A stretch of DNA of 64,000 bases. It comes from Williamsia muralis. Its GTDB lineage: Bacteria; Actinomycetota; Actinomycetes; Mycobacteriales; Mycobacteriaceae. Each line of letters opens with the position of its first letter. Positions within the stretch are counted from its first letter, which is position 1. The notes beneath the pieces are model-generated. The model was given only the letters and a program-made list of their open reading frames with translations. It had not been told where the DNA came from and ran no database searches. The DNA lies in contig NZ_PEBD01000008.1 in the NCBI RefSeq assembly GCF_002735905.1, positions 620,001 to 684,000 of the forward strand, read 5' to 3'. This document shows positions 32,613-40,718 of the stretch, piece by piece. Both the position numbers and the translations under genes were made by a program.

Positions 32613-34211
32613 TCACCTCGTGGCCGCGGCGACGGCGCCGGGCTGGGGTACCCGCGGCGGGGTGGGGAAGCGTCCGGCCAGTCCGTCGGCGAGGGAATCG
32701 AGCAATGCGCCACTGTCGGCGGCGTCAGCGACGCCACCAAATACCCAGAAATCGGGGCGCAGCAACAGAGTTTGCGCTCCGATTGACTCGAGCCATGCAG
32801 CGTAGGTGCCCTCGGTATCGATGATCGGTGCCCCGGACCCTTGCGGGCCGACGTGCGCGATCGTGATTCCGAGCCGGTCAGCGATGTCGGTTTGGGCCGA
32901 AGTCAGCGCGGTTTGAGTTGCCGAGGAGTGGGTCAGCAACACCCATCCGCCGCCGACAACGTCGTCGAACAGTCCTGTCGTGCCGTCGACGGTGACCACT
33001 CCCTGATGGGCGATCCCGCCGGCGAACGGGTCATCGGGCCGTGCAAAGGCAGTGGGGCCGGGGATTTCGGGTAGAGGTGGGATCAGCGAGGGGTCGTCGA
33101 GTGCAGCTTTCATGCCCTGATCTCGCATCGCTGCGATCTCGGGATCGGTGATCACACATGGCAAACCGATCTCGCGTGAGAGGTTCATCCAGCCGATGAA
33201 GTTGGGTTTGCGGTCCGCGGTGTAGCTTTCCAGGATCTGCGGCGATGCCTGCCCCTTGAGGATCAGGTCGAGACGCCACACCAGCGCAGAGGCGTCGCGG
33301 ATGCCGTTGCACATTCCCTCACCGGCGAAGGGCCACAACACGTGCGCGGCGTCGCCGGCCAACAGAACGCGGCGGTCTTGCCAGTGCTCGGCCACCACTT
33401 CACGGAACCGGTACACCGGTCGCCGCAGGATCTCCACGTCGTCGGGACCCACCCACGGCTTGAGTAGTTCCCACACACGTTCCTCGGTGAAGTCTTCAGG
33501 GCTTTCACCGGGGAGTAGCGTCCACTCCCAGCGATGGTGGTGTGCGCCGAGCTGGAACAGGCATCCCGGTCGGCTCGGGTCGGCGAACTGGCCGTTGTCG
33601 AACTCGAAATTGAGCTTGTGCTTCTCTTTGCAGTCAACAACGAGCTGCTCGTAGTCGCAGTTACCGACCCACGTCGAGATGCCCAAAGCTTCACGGATCG
33701 GGCTGTTCGCGCCGTCGGCGGCGATCAGGTATTTCGCGCGCACGTCGAATTGCTCGCCGGAGTCCCGGTTTTCCAGGGTGACGGTGACGCCCTCGTCGTC
33801 CTGGGTGAACGACACTGCACGCGTGGACATGGTGACCGTGACGTTGCCGGTCTCCATGACCTGGCGGTGCATCGCCAGCTCGAGGAAGTTTTGGTAGAAG
33901 ATCCAGTGTCCGCGGTGACCGTGCGGCCCGATCTTGCTCCAGTCCAGACGCAGCAGCAACTCGCCGCCGAAGGCCTTGGTGCGCATGTCGTAGTTCTCCC
34001 ACGCCACCGCATCGGTCTTGAACTCGTCGGCCGCACCGATCTTCTGCAGCGTTCGTACGATCTCGTCGTCCATGTGCCCGGCCCGCGACATGCCATACAG
34101 CTTCGGGTGGGCCTCGAACGCGGCCACCGAATGCCCGGCCTGGCCCAGTTGAGCACTGGCCATCTGACCGACCGGTCCAAAGCCAATAACTACGACGTCG
34201 TAGGTATCCAT
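32613..34211 (-). CDS. FAD-dependent aromatic hydroxylase (MhpA-like)
   Basis: A 532-aa class A flavoprotein monooxygenase, typical of 3-(3-hydroxyphenyl)propionate hydroxylase relatives. The FAD/NADPH motifs are VVVIGFGPVGQMASAQLG at about 6-23, AKYLIAADGANSPIREALG (DG motif) and VLLAGDAAHVLWPFAGEGMC (GD motif). A thioredoxin-like C-terminal domain follows residue 400. It would hydroxylate a phenolic or hydroxypyridine ring using NAD(P)H. It is the first gene of the leftward operon, facing the IclR gene across a 265-bp operator region. Confidence 0.92.
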   Translation of the reverse strand: MDTYDVVVIGFGPVGQMASAQLGQAGHSVAAFEAHPKLYGMSRAGHMDDEIVRTLQKIGAADEFKTDAVAWENYDMRTKAFGGELLLRLDWSKIGPHGHRGHWIFYQNFLELAMHRQVMETGNVTVTMSTRAVSFTQDDEGVTVTLENRDSGEQFDVRAKYLIAADGANSPIREALGISTWVGNCDYEQLVVDCKEKHKLNFEFDNGQFADPSRPGCLFQLGAHHHRWEWTLLPGESPEDFTEERVWELLKPWVGPDDVEILRRPVYRFREVVAEHWQDRRVLLAGDAAHVLWPFAGEGMCNGIRDASALVWRLDLILKGQASPQILESYTADRKPNFIGWMNLSREIGLPCVITDPEIAAMRDQGMKAALDDPSLIPPLPEIPGPTAFARPDDPFAGGIAHQGVVTVDGTTGLFDDVVGGGWVLLTHSSATQTALTSAQTDIADRLGITIAHVGPQGSGAPIIDTEGTYAAWLESIGAQTLLLRPDFWVFGGVADAADSGALLDSLADGLAGRFPTPPRVPQPGAVAAATR

Positions 34212-34309
34212 GTGCAGGTCCTTTCAAGACTTCATCGAATCGGGCGTCACGGGAACCTCCGAAGTGAGTTCCATGGCGCTGCCAAGAATCTCGACCGCCA
34301 CACCCAGCG

Positions 34310-34326
34310 TGTCCGCCTGGCGGACA
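34310..34326. promoter_or_regulatory. 17-bp palindromic operator, copy 1 (probable IclR site)
   Basis: TGTCCGCCTGGCGGACA is a perfect palindrome (8-1-8) in the middle of the divergent region between the FAD hydroxylase and the IclR gene. An identical 17-mer recurs at 35464. Its position fits autoregulation and control of the catabolic operon. Confidence 0.75.
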
Positions 34327-34476
34327 CTAGTCCGTTCTTGTAGGGTCCAGAGTGCAACTCTCCGCCGGATGTGTCAAGCGTCATATCTCCGGAACCTTGG
34401 GCCTGCGTCACTGAGCAGCCGGGAGTGGGGGTGGGCGAATAATGGGGGCGGCACTACGCGGCGAGAGGACACCACG

Positions 34477-35295
34477 ATGGCTCAACGAGGCACCGGACCC
34501 GATTTCATCGAGGCACTGGCCCGGGGACTCCATGTGCTCCGGTCGTTTTCTCCCGCTCACCCCACGATGCGTCTGAGCGACGTGGCCACCGCAGCAGACC
34601 TCGCACGACCGACAGCGCGGCGAATTCTGCTCACGCTCGAGGAGCTGGGCTACGTCCGTTCCGATGACGCCGGCGCCTACATGCTGACCCCTCGGGTTCT
34701 CGAATTGGGCATGGCCTACGTGGGCTCGCTGGGATTGTGGGACATCGCCAGACCACACCTGCACGATCTCGTGGCACGAACCGGCGAATCGTCGTCGATG
34801 TCGCAGCTCGACGGATCCGACATCGTCTACGTCTCACGTGTCGCAGTGCCCAAGCTGATTGCCTTGCGCGTGGAAATCGGCACCCGATTCCCCGCGATGG
34901 TGACCTCGCAGGGCAAGGTCCTGTTGGCTGCGTTGAACTTCGACGACGCCCTTGCTGCCCTGGCTGAGCGCACTCGCTCAGGCCTGCCCGCGCCGTCGTT
35001 CGACGAGTCCGACCTCGCTGCAACCCTTGCCCAGGTCGCCGAACAGGGGTGGGCGTTGGCCGACAACGAACTCGCACCCGGCGTCCGGTCCATTGCCGTT
35101 CCCGTGACCGACGGCCACGGCGTGGTTCGGGCCGCCGTCAACGTCACCGTGCACTCAGCCGAGACGTCTCTGGACACGCTGACCGGCACCTACCTGCCAC
35201 TGCTGCAGGAAACCGCCGCACACATCAGCCGCGACTGGGCGCAATGGCAGGCCCGGCCCATCGAGCGCCTGCACCACGACCGCTCCACCGCCTAG
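34477..35295 (+). CDS. IclR family transcriptional regulator (PcaR/PobR-like)
   Basis: A 272-aa regulator. The N-terminal winged helix-turn-helix is at about 10-75 (FIEALARGLHVLRSFSPAHP, RLSDVATAADLARPTARRIL). The C-terminal IclR effector domain spans about 90-255 (VYVSRVAVPKLIALRVEIGT, TSQGKVLLAALNFDDAL, GVRSIAVPVTDGHGVVRAAV). This branch usually controls aromatic catabolism in response to a pathway metabolite. Two copies of the same palindrome, one between this gene and the operon and one beyond this gene, are its likely binding sites. Confidence 0.93.
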   Translation: MAQRGTGPDFIEALARGLHVLRSFSPAHPTMRLSDVATAADLARPTARRILLTLEELGYVRSDDAGAYMLTPRVLELGMAYVGSLGLWDIARPHLHDLVARTGESSSMSQLDGSDIVYVSRVAVPKLIALRVEIGTRFPAMVTSQGKVLLAALNFDDALAALAERTRSGLPAPSFDESDLAATLAQVAEQGWALADNELAPGVRSIAVPVTDGHGVVRAAVNVTVHSAETSLDTLTGTYLPLLQETAAHISRDWAQWQARPIERLHHDRSTA

Positions 35296-35463
35296 GCCCT
35301 TTTTCGGACTATTCGCCGAACGGTAGCTCTACACCAAAAGTGTTGATGTTCAACCTATCTCGCTGAAACAGTTCTGCGTAAAGGAAACTAACCGCGTAAT
35401 AGTGACTCTTGACACACCGTTGCGGTTGGGTGCATGCTCTGCGACACCACCTTGTCGGACCAG

Positions 35464-35480
35464 TGTCCGCCTGGCGGACA
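35464..35480. promoter_or_regulatory. 17-bp palindromic operator, copy 2 (probable IclR site)
   Basis: TGTCCGCCTGGCGGACA is identical to the site at 34310. It lies 90 bp before the small membrane protein gene at 35570 and 168 bp after the IclR stop, which places that gene in the same regulon. The rest of the 274-bp gap shows no coding frame. Confidence 0.75.
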
Positions 35481-35569
35481 AACATCGGCCCATCTACGCG
35501 GTGGCCCGCAAGACCGACATTTGCAGCAGACGTCAAATCCACTGCTGCTCAGACCAATCGGAGATAACC

Positions 35570-36058
35570 ATGACCACGACAACCCCCAGACGATCAGCAA
35601 CACGCACCCCCGCAGCACTCATCGCTCTCGCAGTTGCCGGATCGGTGCTGTCCATCATCAGTCTCATAGGTCCAACCTGGCTCTTCAGCCCCGCCCAGCC
35701 AGCGAACAACGTCCCCGAAATGTCATTTAGTTTCGGCGACCTCGCTGACCTATCTGGCAACAGCCCCTCGACGGTGCAATCGTCGTACTTCGGGTGGCTC
35801 GCCTGGGTCCTGGTTGTGGCCACAATTGTCCTGGCCGTCGCCGCAATCCTCAGCCGCTCAACACTAATCGCAGCAGCCGAAGGGATCCTCGCACTCGTCA
35901 CTCTCGTAGTGACCATCTTCGCCGTCAAGGGACCACTGACCTGGGGAGGGTTCTACGACACCTTGCCCAACATGCGCATCGGCGGGTACCTCATCATCGT
36001 CGGCCTCCTGGGCATCATCGCTCACGCCGTCGTGATGGCACGCAGCTCGCGGACCTAA
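35570..36058 (+). CDS. Small four-helix membrane protein, probably in the IclR regulon
   Basis: A 162-aa protein with four predicted transmembrane helices: IALAVAGSVLSIISLIG near 17-33, YFGWLAWVLVVATIVLAVAA, LIAAAEGILALVTLVVTIF and IGGYLIIVGLLGIIAHAVVM. The loop between TM1 and TM2 is polar and Ser/Asn-rich. No family is recognised. CGGAGA lies upstream of the ATG at 35570. It may be an accessory to uptake or to membrane tolerance of the aromatic substrate. The operator in front of it is the only functional clue. Confidence 0.75.
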   Translation: MTTTTPRRSATRTPAALIALAVAGSVLSIISLIGPTWLFSPAQPANNVPEMSFSFGDLADLSGNSPSTVQSSYFGWLAWVLVVATIVLAVAAILSRSTLIAAAEGILALVTLVVTIFAVKGPLTWGGFYDTLPNMRIGGYLIIVGLLGIIAHAVVMARSSRT

Positions 36059-36175
36059 CAAGCCCCCGGAACCCCTAGGTTCGCCGTAGCTACCTGGATA
36101 GAACTTCGGGCCCGGTTCAGTCACCGAAAGCGAAGCGTTTGAACAAGTTAGATTCCATCGCCGCACGGGAGCCCC

Positions 36176-36511
36176 ATGCCTAAGGACATGGTGGTTGATG
36201 CACTGGTCTCGCGATACCGAACCCAAACACCCACATTGCCGCCACCAGTGGCCGATCACTGGGAATGGCAACAAGCGGCCAGCTGTCGCAACGCCGATGC
36301 ATCGATCTTCTATCCGCCCAACAGTTCTCGCGGTCACGAACGTGAACTTCTCGAAGCCCAGGCAAAATCTGTCTGCCACACCTGCCCAGTTCAGCGACAG
36401 TGCCTCGAACACGCACTCAACGTCGGTGAGCCGTACGGAATTTGGGGAGCAACAACCCCCAAAGAACGCGCACTTCTTGCCTACAACTCAACAAGTCCGC
36501 ATACCCTGTAA
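36176..36511 (+). CDS. WhiB family iron-sulfur transcriptional regulator
   Basis: A 111-aa WhiB-like protein. Four cysteines bind a [4Fe-4S] cluster: Cys37 (AASCRNAD), Cys67 and Cys70 (VCHTCPVQ) and Cys76 (RQCLEHA). The beta-turn GIWGATTPKER at 88-98 precedes a short C-terminus. WhiB proteins bind the primary sigma factor and act as redox or nitric oxide sensors. The short length and lack of an AT-hook mean it is not clearly WhiB7. It stands alone between the catabolic region and the GAF-ANTAR gene. Confidence 0.92.
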   Translation: MPKDMVVDALVSRYRTQTPTLPPPVADHWEWQQAASCRNADASIFYPPNSSRGHERELLEAQAKSVCHTCPVQRQCLEHALNVGEPYGIWGATTPKERALLAYNSTSPHTL

Positions 36512-36598
36512 CGACTATCGCTCGTGGGCCGTGCCGAGATCGAAGCTTGCGAAGTCCGTGTTGGCGAGGGAGAGCCCGACTGGGCTACCGCTGGAGGG

Positions 36599-36940
36599 TC
36601 ACGGTAGCGGGCGCTGGCCGCGTTCGATTCGTTGCTTCCGCACCCTGAACTCGTCCTCCGAAATCTCCGCCAAACCCGGCACCGTAGGGCCGGGCCGACC
36701 ACCGTCGACGGTGGTCAGGCAGAATCCGACGGCGAAGCTCGCTGGCTCATCCTCGAGCCCCACCCAATCGACCCGGATGTGTTGCAGCGTCGCGTCGGTG
36801 ATTCGCCCTGGATGTCCGTGGAATAACAAAGCAGGTTGCGCCGCCTGATTACGAATGTCGCGGTCGTCGTCCGGCCCCCTATAGGCCACTGGGGTACCGC
36901 GCTGTATCCGATTCGTTGCAATCGCCTCGTCCGGATCCAC
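36599..36940 (-). CDS. Hypothetical protein, possibly the 3' part of a frameshifted gene
   Basis: A GTG-started 113-codon frame with coding-like third positions in its C-terminal half (HIRVDWVGLEDEPASFAVGF, EISEDEFRVRKQRIERGQRP). A second minus-strand frame starting at ATG 37020 reads MTTRWWGSFTAEGLARLLDA and also looks plausible before losing sense inside the overlap. So the region may be one gene with a frameshift, or a short gene starting at 36940 behind the dyad at 37015-37032. No family is recognised. The remainder of the 36512-37126 gap shows nothing else. Confidence 0.35.
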   Translation of the reverse strand: MDPDEAIATNRIQRGTPVAYRGPDDDRDIRNQAAQPALLFHGHPGRITDATLQHIRVDWVGLEDEPASFAVGFCLTTVDGGRPGPTVPGLAEISEDEFRVRKQRIERGQRPLP

Positions 36941-37014
36941 TCAACCAGTATGCGTTCGTGCGCGTCGAGAAGGCGTGCTAGCCCTTCGGCTGTGAATGAG
37001 CCCCACCAGCGTGT

Positions 37015-37032
37015 TGTCATGTTTACTTGACA
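37015..37032. promoter_or_regulatory. Dyad element, copy 1
   Basis: On the minus strand the site reads TGTCAAGTAAACATGACA. It differs at two positions from the element at 37976-37993, and the identity continues two bases on each side. It lies downstream of the GAF-ANTAR gene and upstream of the hypothetical leftward ORF, so it is probably an operator of a shared regulator. Confidence 0.55.
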
Positions 37033-37126
37033 TACTCATTGATAGCCGGCTGTTACATGTTGCAGGGCAACAGATTTCGTGAGTTGTCTCTGACTGGCTC
37101 GCCCTCTGGATCCGTACCTACGTGAA

Positions 37127-37852
37127 CTACGGAAGGCCCCCCGGCGATGGGGGATGGTCTGCCCTCACGAGCCGATCAGCAATGTCGAAGATCCGGGTGT
37201 TCGAGTCTTGCGAGAGTCGACGCAGCAACTCGAAGGCTTGGATCGCATCGAGGTTGTAGCGTTCCATGACCATGCCCTTGGCCTGGCCGATGATGTCGCG
37301 GCTGGCCAGTGCGCTCTGGAACTGCTCGGTGCGTTGCAGCGCAGCCCACACAACGGCGGCATGGGCAGCGAAAACGTACCCCAGGTCGCGAGACTGTTGG
37401 CCGAAGGCGTCAGGTTCGACAGCGTAAAGATTGAGTGCGCCGACGGTGTCGCGGGTGGTGAACAGAGTGAACGAGGCGATAGACCGGATGGGCGTGTGGG
37501 CCATCGCGTCGGACCGAAACGCAGGCCACCGCTCTTCGGTGTGCAGGTCGCTGATGAAGTAGCTGTCGTGCTCGGTCGCGGCGGCGTAACACGGGCCCTG
37601 ATGGTGCTTGTGCTGCAGGGCGTCGAGCGTACGGGGATGTTCACCGGTCGCCGCAGGGGTGGTGATCTCCTCGCCTCGCCGGGCTACCACGGTGATGCCG
37701 GCATAGGCGGCGCCCGGAATGTGGGCGACGGCATTGCCGACCAGCTCGTCCAAGGCGCTGGTGGTGTCAGCGGGCATGTGCTCGCTCATCTCACGGGCCA
37801 GCTGAGCGATCTTGACGTACACATCAGCGTGATCGGGGTCGTCGGTGCTCAC
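37127..37852 (-). CDS. GAF and ANTAR domain RNA-binding regulator (second copy)
   Basis: A 241-aa paralogue of the protein at 9286-9999. The GAF-like domain is at about 25-165 (AYAGITVVARRGEEITTPAA, KHHQGPCYAAATEHDSYFIS). The ANTAR domain starts at ASRDIIGQAKGMVMERYNLD and continues AFELLRRLSQDSNTRIFDIA. It is predicted to act as an antiterminator controlled by a small ligand or redox cue. The start is GTG at 37852 with GGGAG 7 nt upstream. A near-palindromic element lies 124 bp upstream and a second copy lies beyond the gene. Confidence 0.9.
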   Translation of the reverse strand: MSTDDPDHADVYVKIAQLAREMSEHMPADTTSALDELVGNAVAHIPGAAYAGITVVARRGEEITTPAATGEHPRTLDALQHKHHQGPCYAAATEHDSYFISDLHTEERWPAFRSDAMAHTPIRSIASFTLFTTRDTVGALNLYAVEPDAFGQQSRDLGYVFAAHAAVVWAALQRTEQFQSALASRDIIGQAKGMVMERYNLDAIQAFELLRRLSQDSNTRIFDIADRLVRADHPPSPGGLP

Positions 37853-37975
37853 TGTTGAGCTCCCATCCAGTTACAGCCGAACAGTGTCGTACGGCGTCTG
37901 CTAACCGTAACCGGATAAAGCCCCGTCGAACTGCTGGCCACTATGCGGCACCGAGAGAAGGCCCTACCGGCCCGT

Positions 37976-37993
37976 TGTCAAGTTTAGTTGACA
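37976..37993. promoter_or_regulatory. Dyad element, copy 2
   Basis: TGTCAAGTTTAGTTGACA on the plus strand, with perfect 6-bp arms and a 6-bp spacer. It lies in the 203-bp gap upstream of the GAF-ANTAR gene and is nearly identical to copy 1. Confidence 0.55.
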
Positions 37994-38055
37994 TAATCTA
38001 TCTTATCGGCGTACCACGTGTGATCCACAGATCAACTGCCCCAGGCGTTTTCACT

Positions 38056-39846
38056 TCAACTGTCGTCAGACGGCCGAACCTGCGCAAGCTTCTGTTTGGC
38101 GGTGTTCTTCACCACCTGCCAGGCGTCTTCGTCACCTTTGATCAGTGCGCTGCCGAGTGATTTCGCCTGCTCGAGCGTTGCGTGCGGCGGTATGGGCGGG
38201 ACATTCGGGTCGCATCGGACGTCGAGCAATGCCGGGCGGTCGGCCGCGAGGGCGGCGTCCCAGGCAGGTCCGATCTCCTCGGTGGTGTCGACATTGATGC
38301 CGAGAAGCCCGATGCCGCGGGCGAATTCGGCATAGTTCATGTCGGGCAGTGACTGCGACTCTACGAACTTGGGGGTTCCCTCCATGGCGCGTTGCTCCCA
38401 CGTGACCTGATTGAGGTCGTTGTTGTGCAGCACCACCACGATCAGCCGCGGGTCGGCCCACTGCTTCCAGTACCGGGCGATGGTGAGCATCTCGGCCAGG
38501 CCGTTCATCTGCATCGCGCCGTCACCCTCGAACGCGATCCCGGGCCGGTCGGGGTGGGCCCATTTGGCCCCGATGACGTACGGCACCGCCGGGCCCATCG
38601 TTGCCAGCGTCCCCGACAGTGAGCCGCGGACCGAACCGCGGAACTTGAGGTGTCGCGCATACCAATTGGCGGCGCTTCCCGAGTCGGCGGCGATGATGGC
38701 GTTGTCCGGCATCCGCTCGGACAACTCGTGGAACATCCTGATGGGATTGGTCGGTTCGGCATCGGTGGTGGCCTGACTTTCGGCCATCGTCCACCACTGG
38801 TCGACGTTCGATTCGATGGTTTCCCGCCAGCTGCGGTCTTCCTTGCGTTGCAACAGTGGAATGAGTTGTCGCAGCGTGGTCTTTGCGTCGCCGACGATGT
38901 TCAGTTCGTAGGGGTAACGCATGCCGATCCACTTTCCGGATCGGTCGATCTGAACGGCCCTGGCCTGGTCGAGTTCGGGGAGGAACTGGCTGTACGGAAA
39001 GTTCGACCCCACCGTCAGCAAGGTGTCGCAGTCGTTCATCATCTGGTAGCTGGCCGTGGTGCCCAGCAGTCCGACCGATCCGGTGACCCATGGAAGATCA
39101 TCCGGCAGAACGTCTTTCCCGAGCAGTGCCTTCGCGCACCCGGCGCCGAGGAGATCGGCGACCTCGGTGAGTTCCCCGACGCAGCCGCGTGCGCCCTGTC
39201 CGATCAAGATGGCAACACGCTCGCCGGCGTTGAGGAGGTCCGCGGCCTGCTGGACGGCGGCCGGATCGGCGGCGGGCGCGCCGGGGGAGAGCCCCAGGCT
39301 CGACGGCACGTGCTTGAACTCGTGCTGTGGTGGCGTGTGTCCGAGTTCGAACACATCCGACGGGAAGATCAGCGCCGTGGGTGCCTGCTCGGACAGGGCG
39401 ATCCGGATCGCGCGATCGATGAGGTTGGGGATCTGCTCGGGCACGGTGCACATCTGGACGTACTCACTGCAGACATCCTTGAACAGCGAGAGCATGTCGA
39501 TTTCCTGCTGGTACGACCCGCCCATGGCGCTGCGCTCGGTCTGCCCCACCAATGCCAGTACCGGCACGTGGTCGAGCTTCGCGTCGTAGAGCCCGTTGAG
39601 CAGGTGGATACCGCCGGGACCGCTTGTGGCCGCGCATACTCCGATCTGTCCGGAGAATTTCGCATAACCGACCGCCTGGAAAGCCGACATCTCTTCATGG
39701 CGGGACTGGACGAACTGGGGAGAATTGTCGGCGCGACCCCAGGCGGCCAGCAACCCGTTGATGCCGTCGCCCGGATAGCCGAAGACCTGGCCGATGTTCC
39801 ACTGACGTAGACGTTCCAGGACGACATCGCCGACCGTTGCTGACAT
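38056..39846 (-). CDS. Thiamine-pyrophosphate enzyme, pyruvate oxidase/acetolactate synthase-like
   Basis: A 596-aa ThDP enzyme with three domains: the N-terminal Pyr domain (QVFGYPGDGINGLLAAWGRA, then the catalytic Glu in FVQSRHEEMSAFQAVGYAKF), the middle FAD/structural domain (VAILIGQGARGCVGELTEVA), and the C-terminal PP domain with GIAFEGDGAMQMNGLAEMLT and the downstream NN pair in VLHNNDLNQVTW. It resembles PoxB-type oxidases that convert pyruvate to acetate, but the product is not certain. The start at 39846 is fixed by AGGGAGAG. A SigF-like promoter (GTGT-N16-GGGTAT) lies 43 bp upstream. Confidence 0.9.
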   Translation of the reverse strand: MSATVGDVVLERLRQWNIGQVFGYPGDGINGLLAAWGRADNSPQFVQSRHEEMSAFQAVGYAKFSGQIGVCAATSGPGGIHLLNGLYDAKLDHVPVLALVGQTERSAMGGSYQQEIDMLSLFKDVCSEYVQMCTVPEQIPNLIDRAIRIALSEQAPTALIFPSDVFELGHTPPQHEFKHVPSSLGLSPGAPAADPAAVQQAADLLNAGERVAILIGQGARGCVGELTEVADLLGAGCAKALLGKDVLPDDLPWVTGSVGLLGTTASYQMMNDCDTLLTVGSNFPYSQFLPELDQARAVQIDRSGKWIGMRYPYELNIVGDAKTTLRQLIPLLQRKEDRSWRETIESNVDQWWTMAESQATTDAEPTNPIRMFHELSERMPDNAIIAADSGSAANWYARHLKFRGSVRGSLSGTLATMGPAVPYVIGAKWAHPDRPGIAFEGDGAMQMNGLAEMLTIARYWKQWADPRLIVVVLHNNDLNQVTWEQRAMEGTPKFVESQSLPDMNYAEFARGIGLLGINVDTTEEIGPAWDAALAADRPALLDVRCDPNVPPIPPHATLEQAKSLGSALIKGDEDAWQVVKNTAKQKLAQVRPSDDS

Positions 39847-39888
39847 GGCTCTCCCTGTGGTGCGTGAATCACTCTTCGTGTCGGCCGC

Positions 39889-39914
39889 ATACCCGACTGG
39901 CACCTCGCTCACAC
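39889..39914 (-). promoter_or_regulatory. Possible SigF/SigB-type promoter of the ThDP enzyme gene
   Basis: On the minus strand GTGT (39914-39911), a 16-bp spacer and an exact GGGTAT (39894-39889). There is one mismatch in the -35 element. Confidence 0.45.
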
Positions 39915-39959
39915 CCGTGTGCAGATCTCGCGCCACCGTGGGGCCGTTACCCTGAGCGC

Positions 39960-40718
39960 ATGGAACCGGTATTCCGGGCGCTCGAGATCACCGCCAAGAC
40001 CCTGGTCAAGGTGCAGGGCCTGAAGCTGACGTTTCTTGATCTCGACAAGTTGCCCGCCGCCGGCGGAGTGGTTCTCGCGATCAACCACACCGCTTACGTG
40101 GACTTCCTGCCCGCAGCACTGGGCGTCCACCACCGGGGTCGCCGTGTGCGTTTCATGATCAAGTCGGAGATGCAGCAGATCGCGATCATGCGGTTTCTCA
40201 TCAAACACACCAGGACCGTGCCGGTGGACCGGTCCGCCGGGGCGCAGGCGTACGAACTCGCAGTCCAGGCCTTGCGTGATGGTGAGGTGGTCGGCGTGTA
40301 TCCGGAGGCGACGATCAGCCGGAGTTTCGAGATCAAGACCTTCAAGTCGGGCGTCGCACGCATGGCGATGGATGCCGGGGTGCCGATCGTGCCGGTCATC
40401 GTCTGGGGCGCTCAGCGGATCGCCACCAAGGGTGGACCGAGGAACCTCGGTCGTAGCCGCACGCCGATCATCGTGCAGTTCGGTGACCCGATCGCGCCGG
40501 GTGGAGGGGGTGCGATCGAGGCCCGTCTACTGGCCGACCATCTGCGGTCGACGATGCAGAGCATGCTCGCGGACGTCCAGGAACGCTACGGCGAACACCC
40601 CGCAGGCGCATATTGGGTGCCCGCCAGGCTCGGAGGCAGCGCACCCACGATCGAAGAGGCCGACGCACTGGACGCGGCCGATTCGGCCGCCCGGCGCGAC
40701 AAGCGGCAAAATGGATGA
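39960..40718 (+). CDS. 1-acyl-sn-glycerol-3-phosphate acyltransferase (PlsC family)
   Basis: A 252-aa acyltransferase with NHTAYVDF (His43, Asp48) and VYPEATISRSFEI. It is closely similar to the 20891-21643 protein. Position directly before the Rv3813c-like HAD phosphatase and close to the arabinogalactan locus matches the Rv3814c-Rv3816c cluster, where such enzymes are thought to acylate membrane lipids. The ATG at 39960 starts the conserved sequence. Its stop overlaps the start region of the HAD gene. Confidence 0.93.
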   Translation: MEPVFRALEITAKTLVKVQGLKLTFLDLDKLPAAGGVVLAINHTAYVDFLPAALGVHHRGRRVRFMIKSEMQQIAIMRFLIKHTRTVPVDRSAGAQAYELAVQALRDGEVVGVYPEATISRSFEIKTFKSGVARMAMDAGVPIVPVIVWGAQRIATKGGPRNLGRSRTPIIVQFGDPIAPGGGGAIEARLLADHLRSTMQSMLADVQERYGEHPAGAYWVPARLGGSAPTIEEADALDAADSAARRDKRQNG

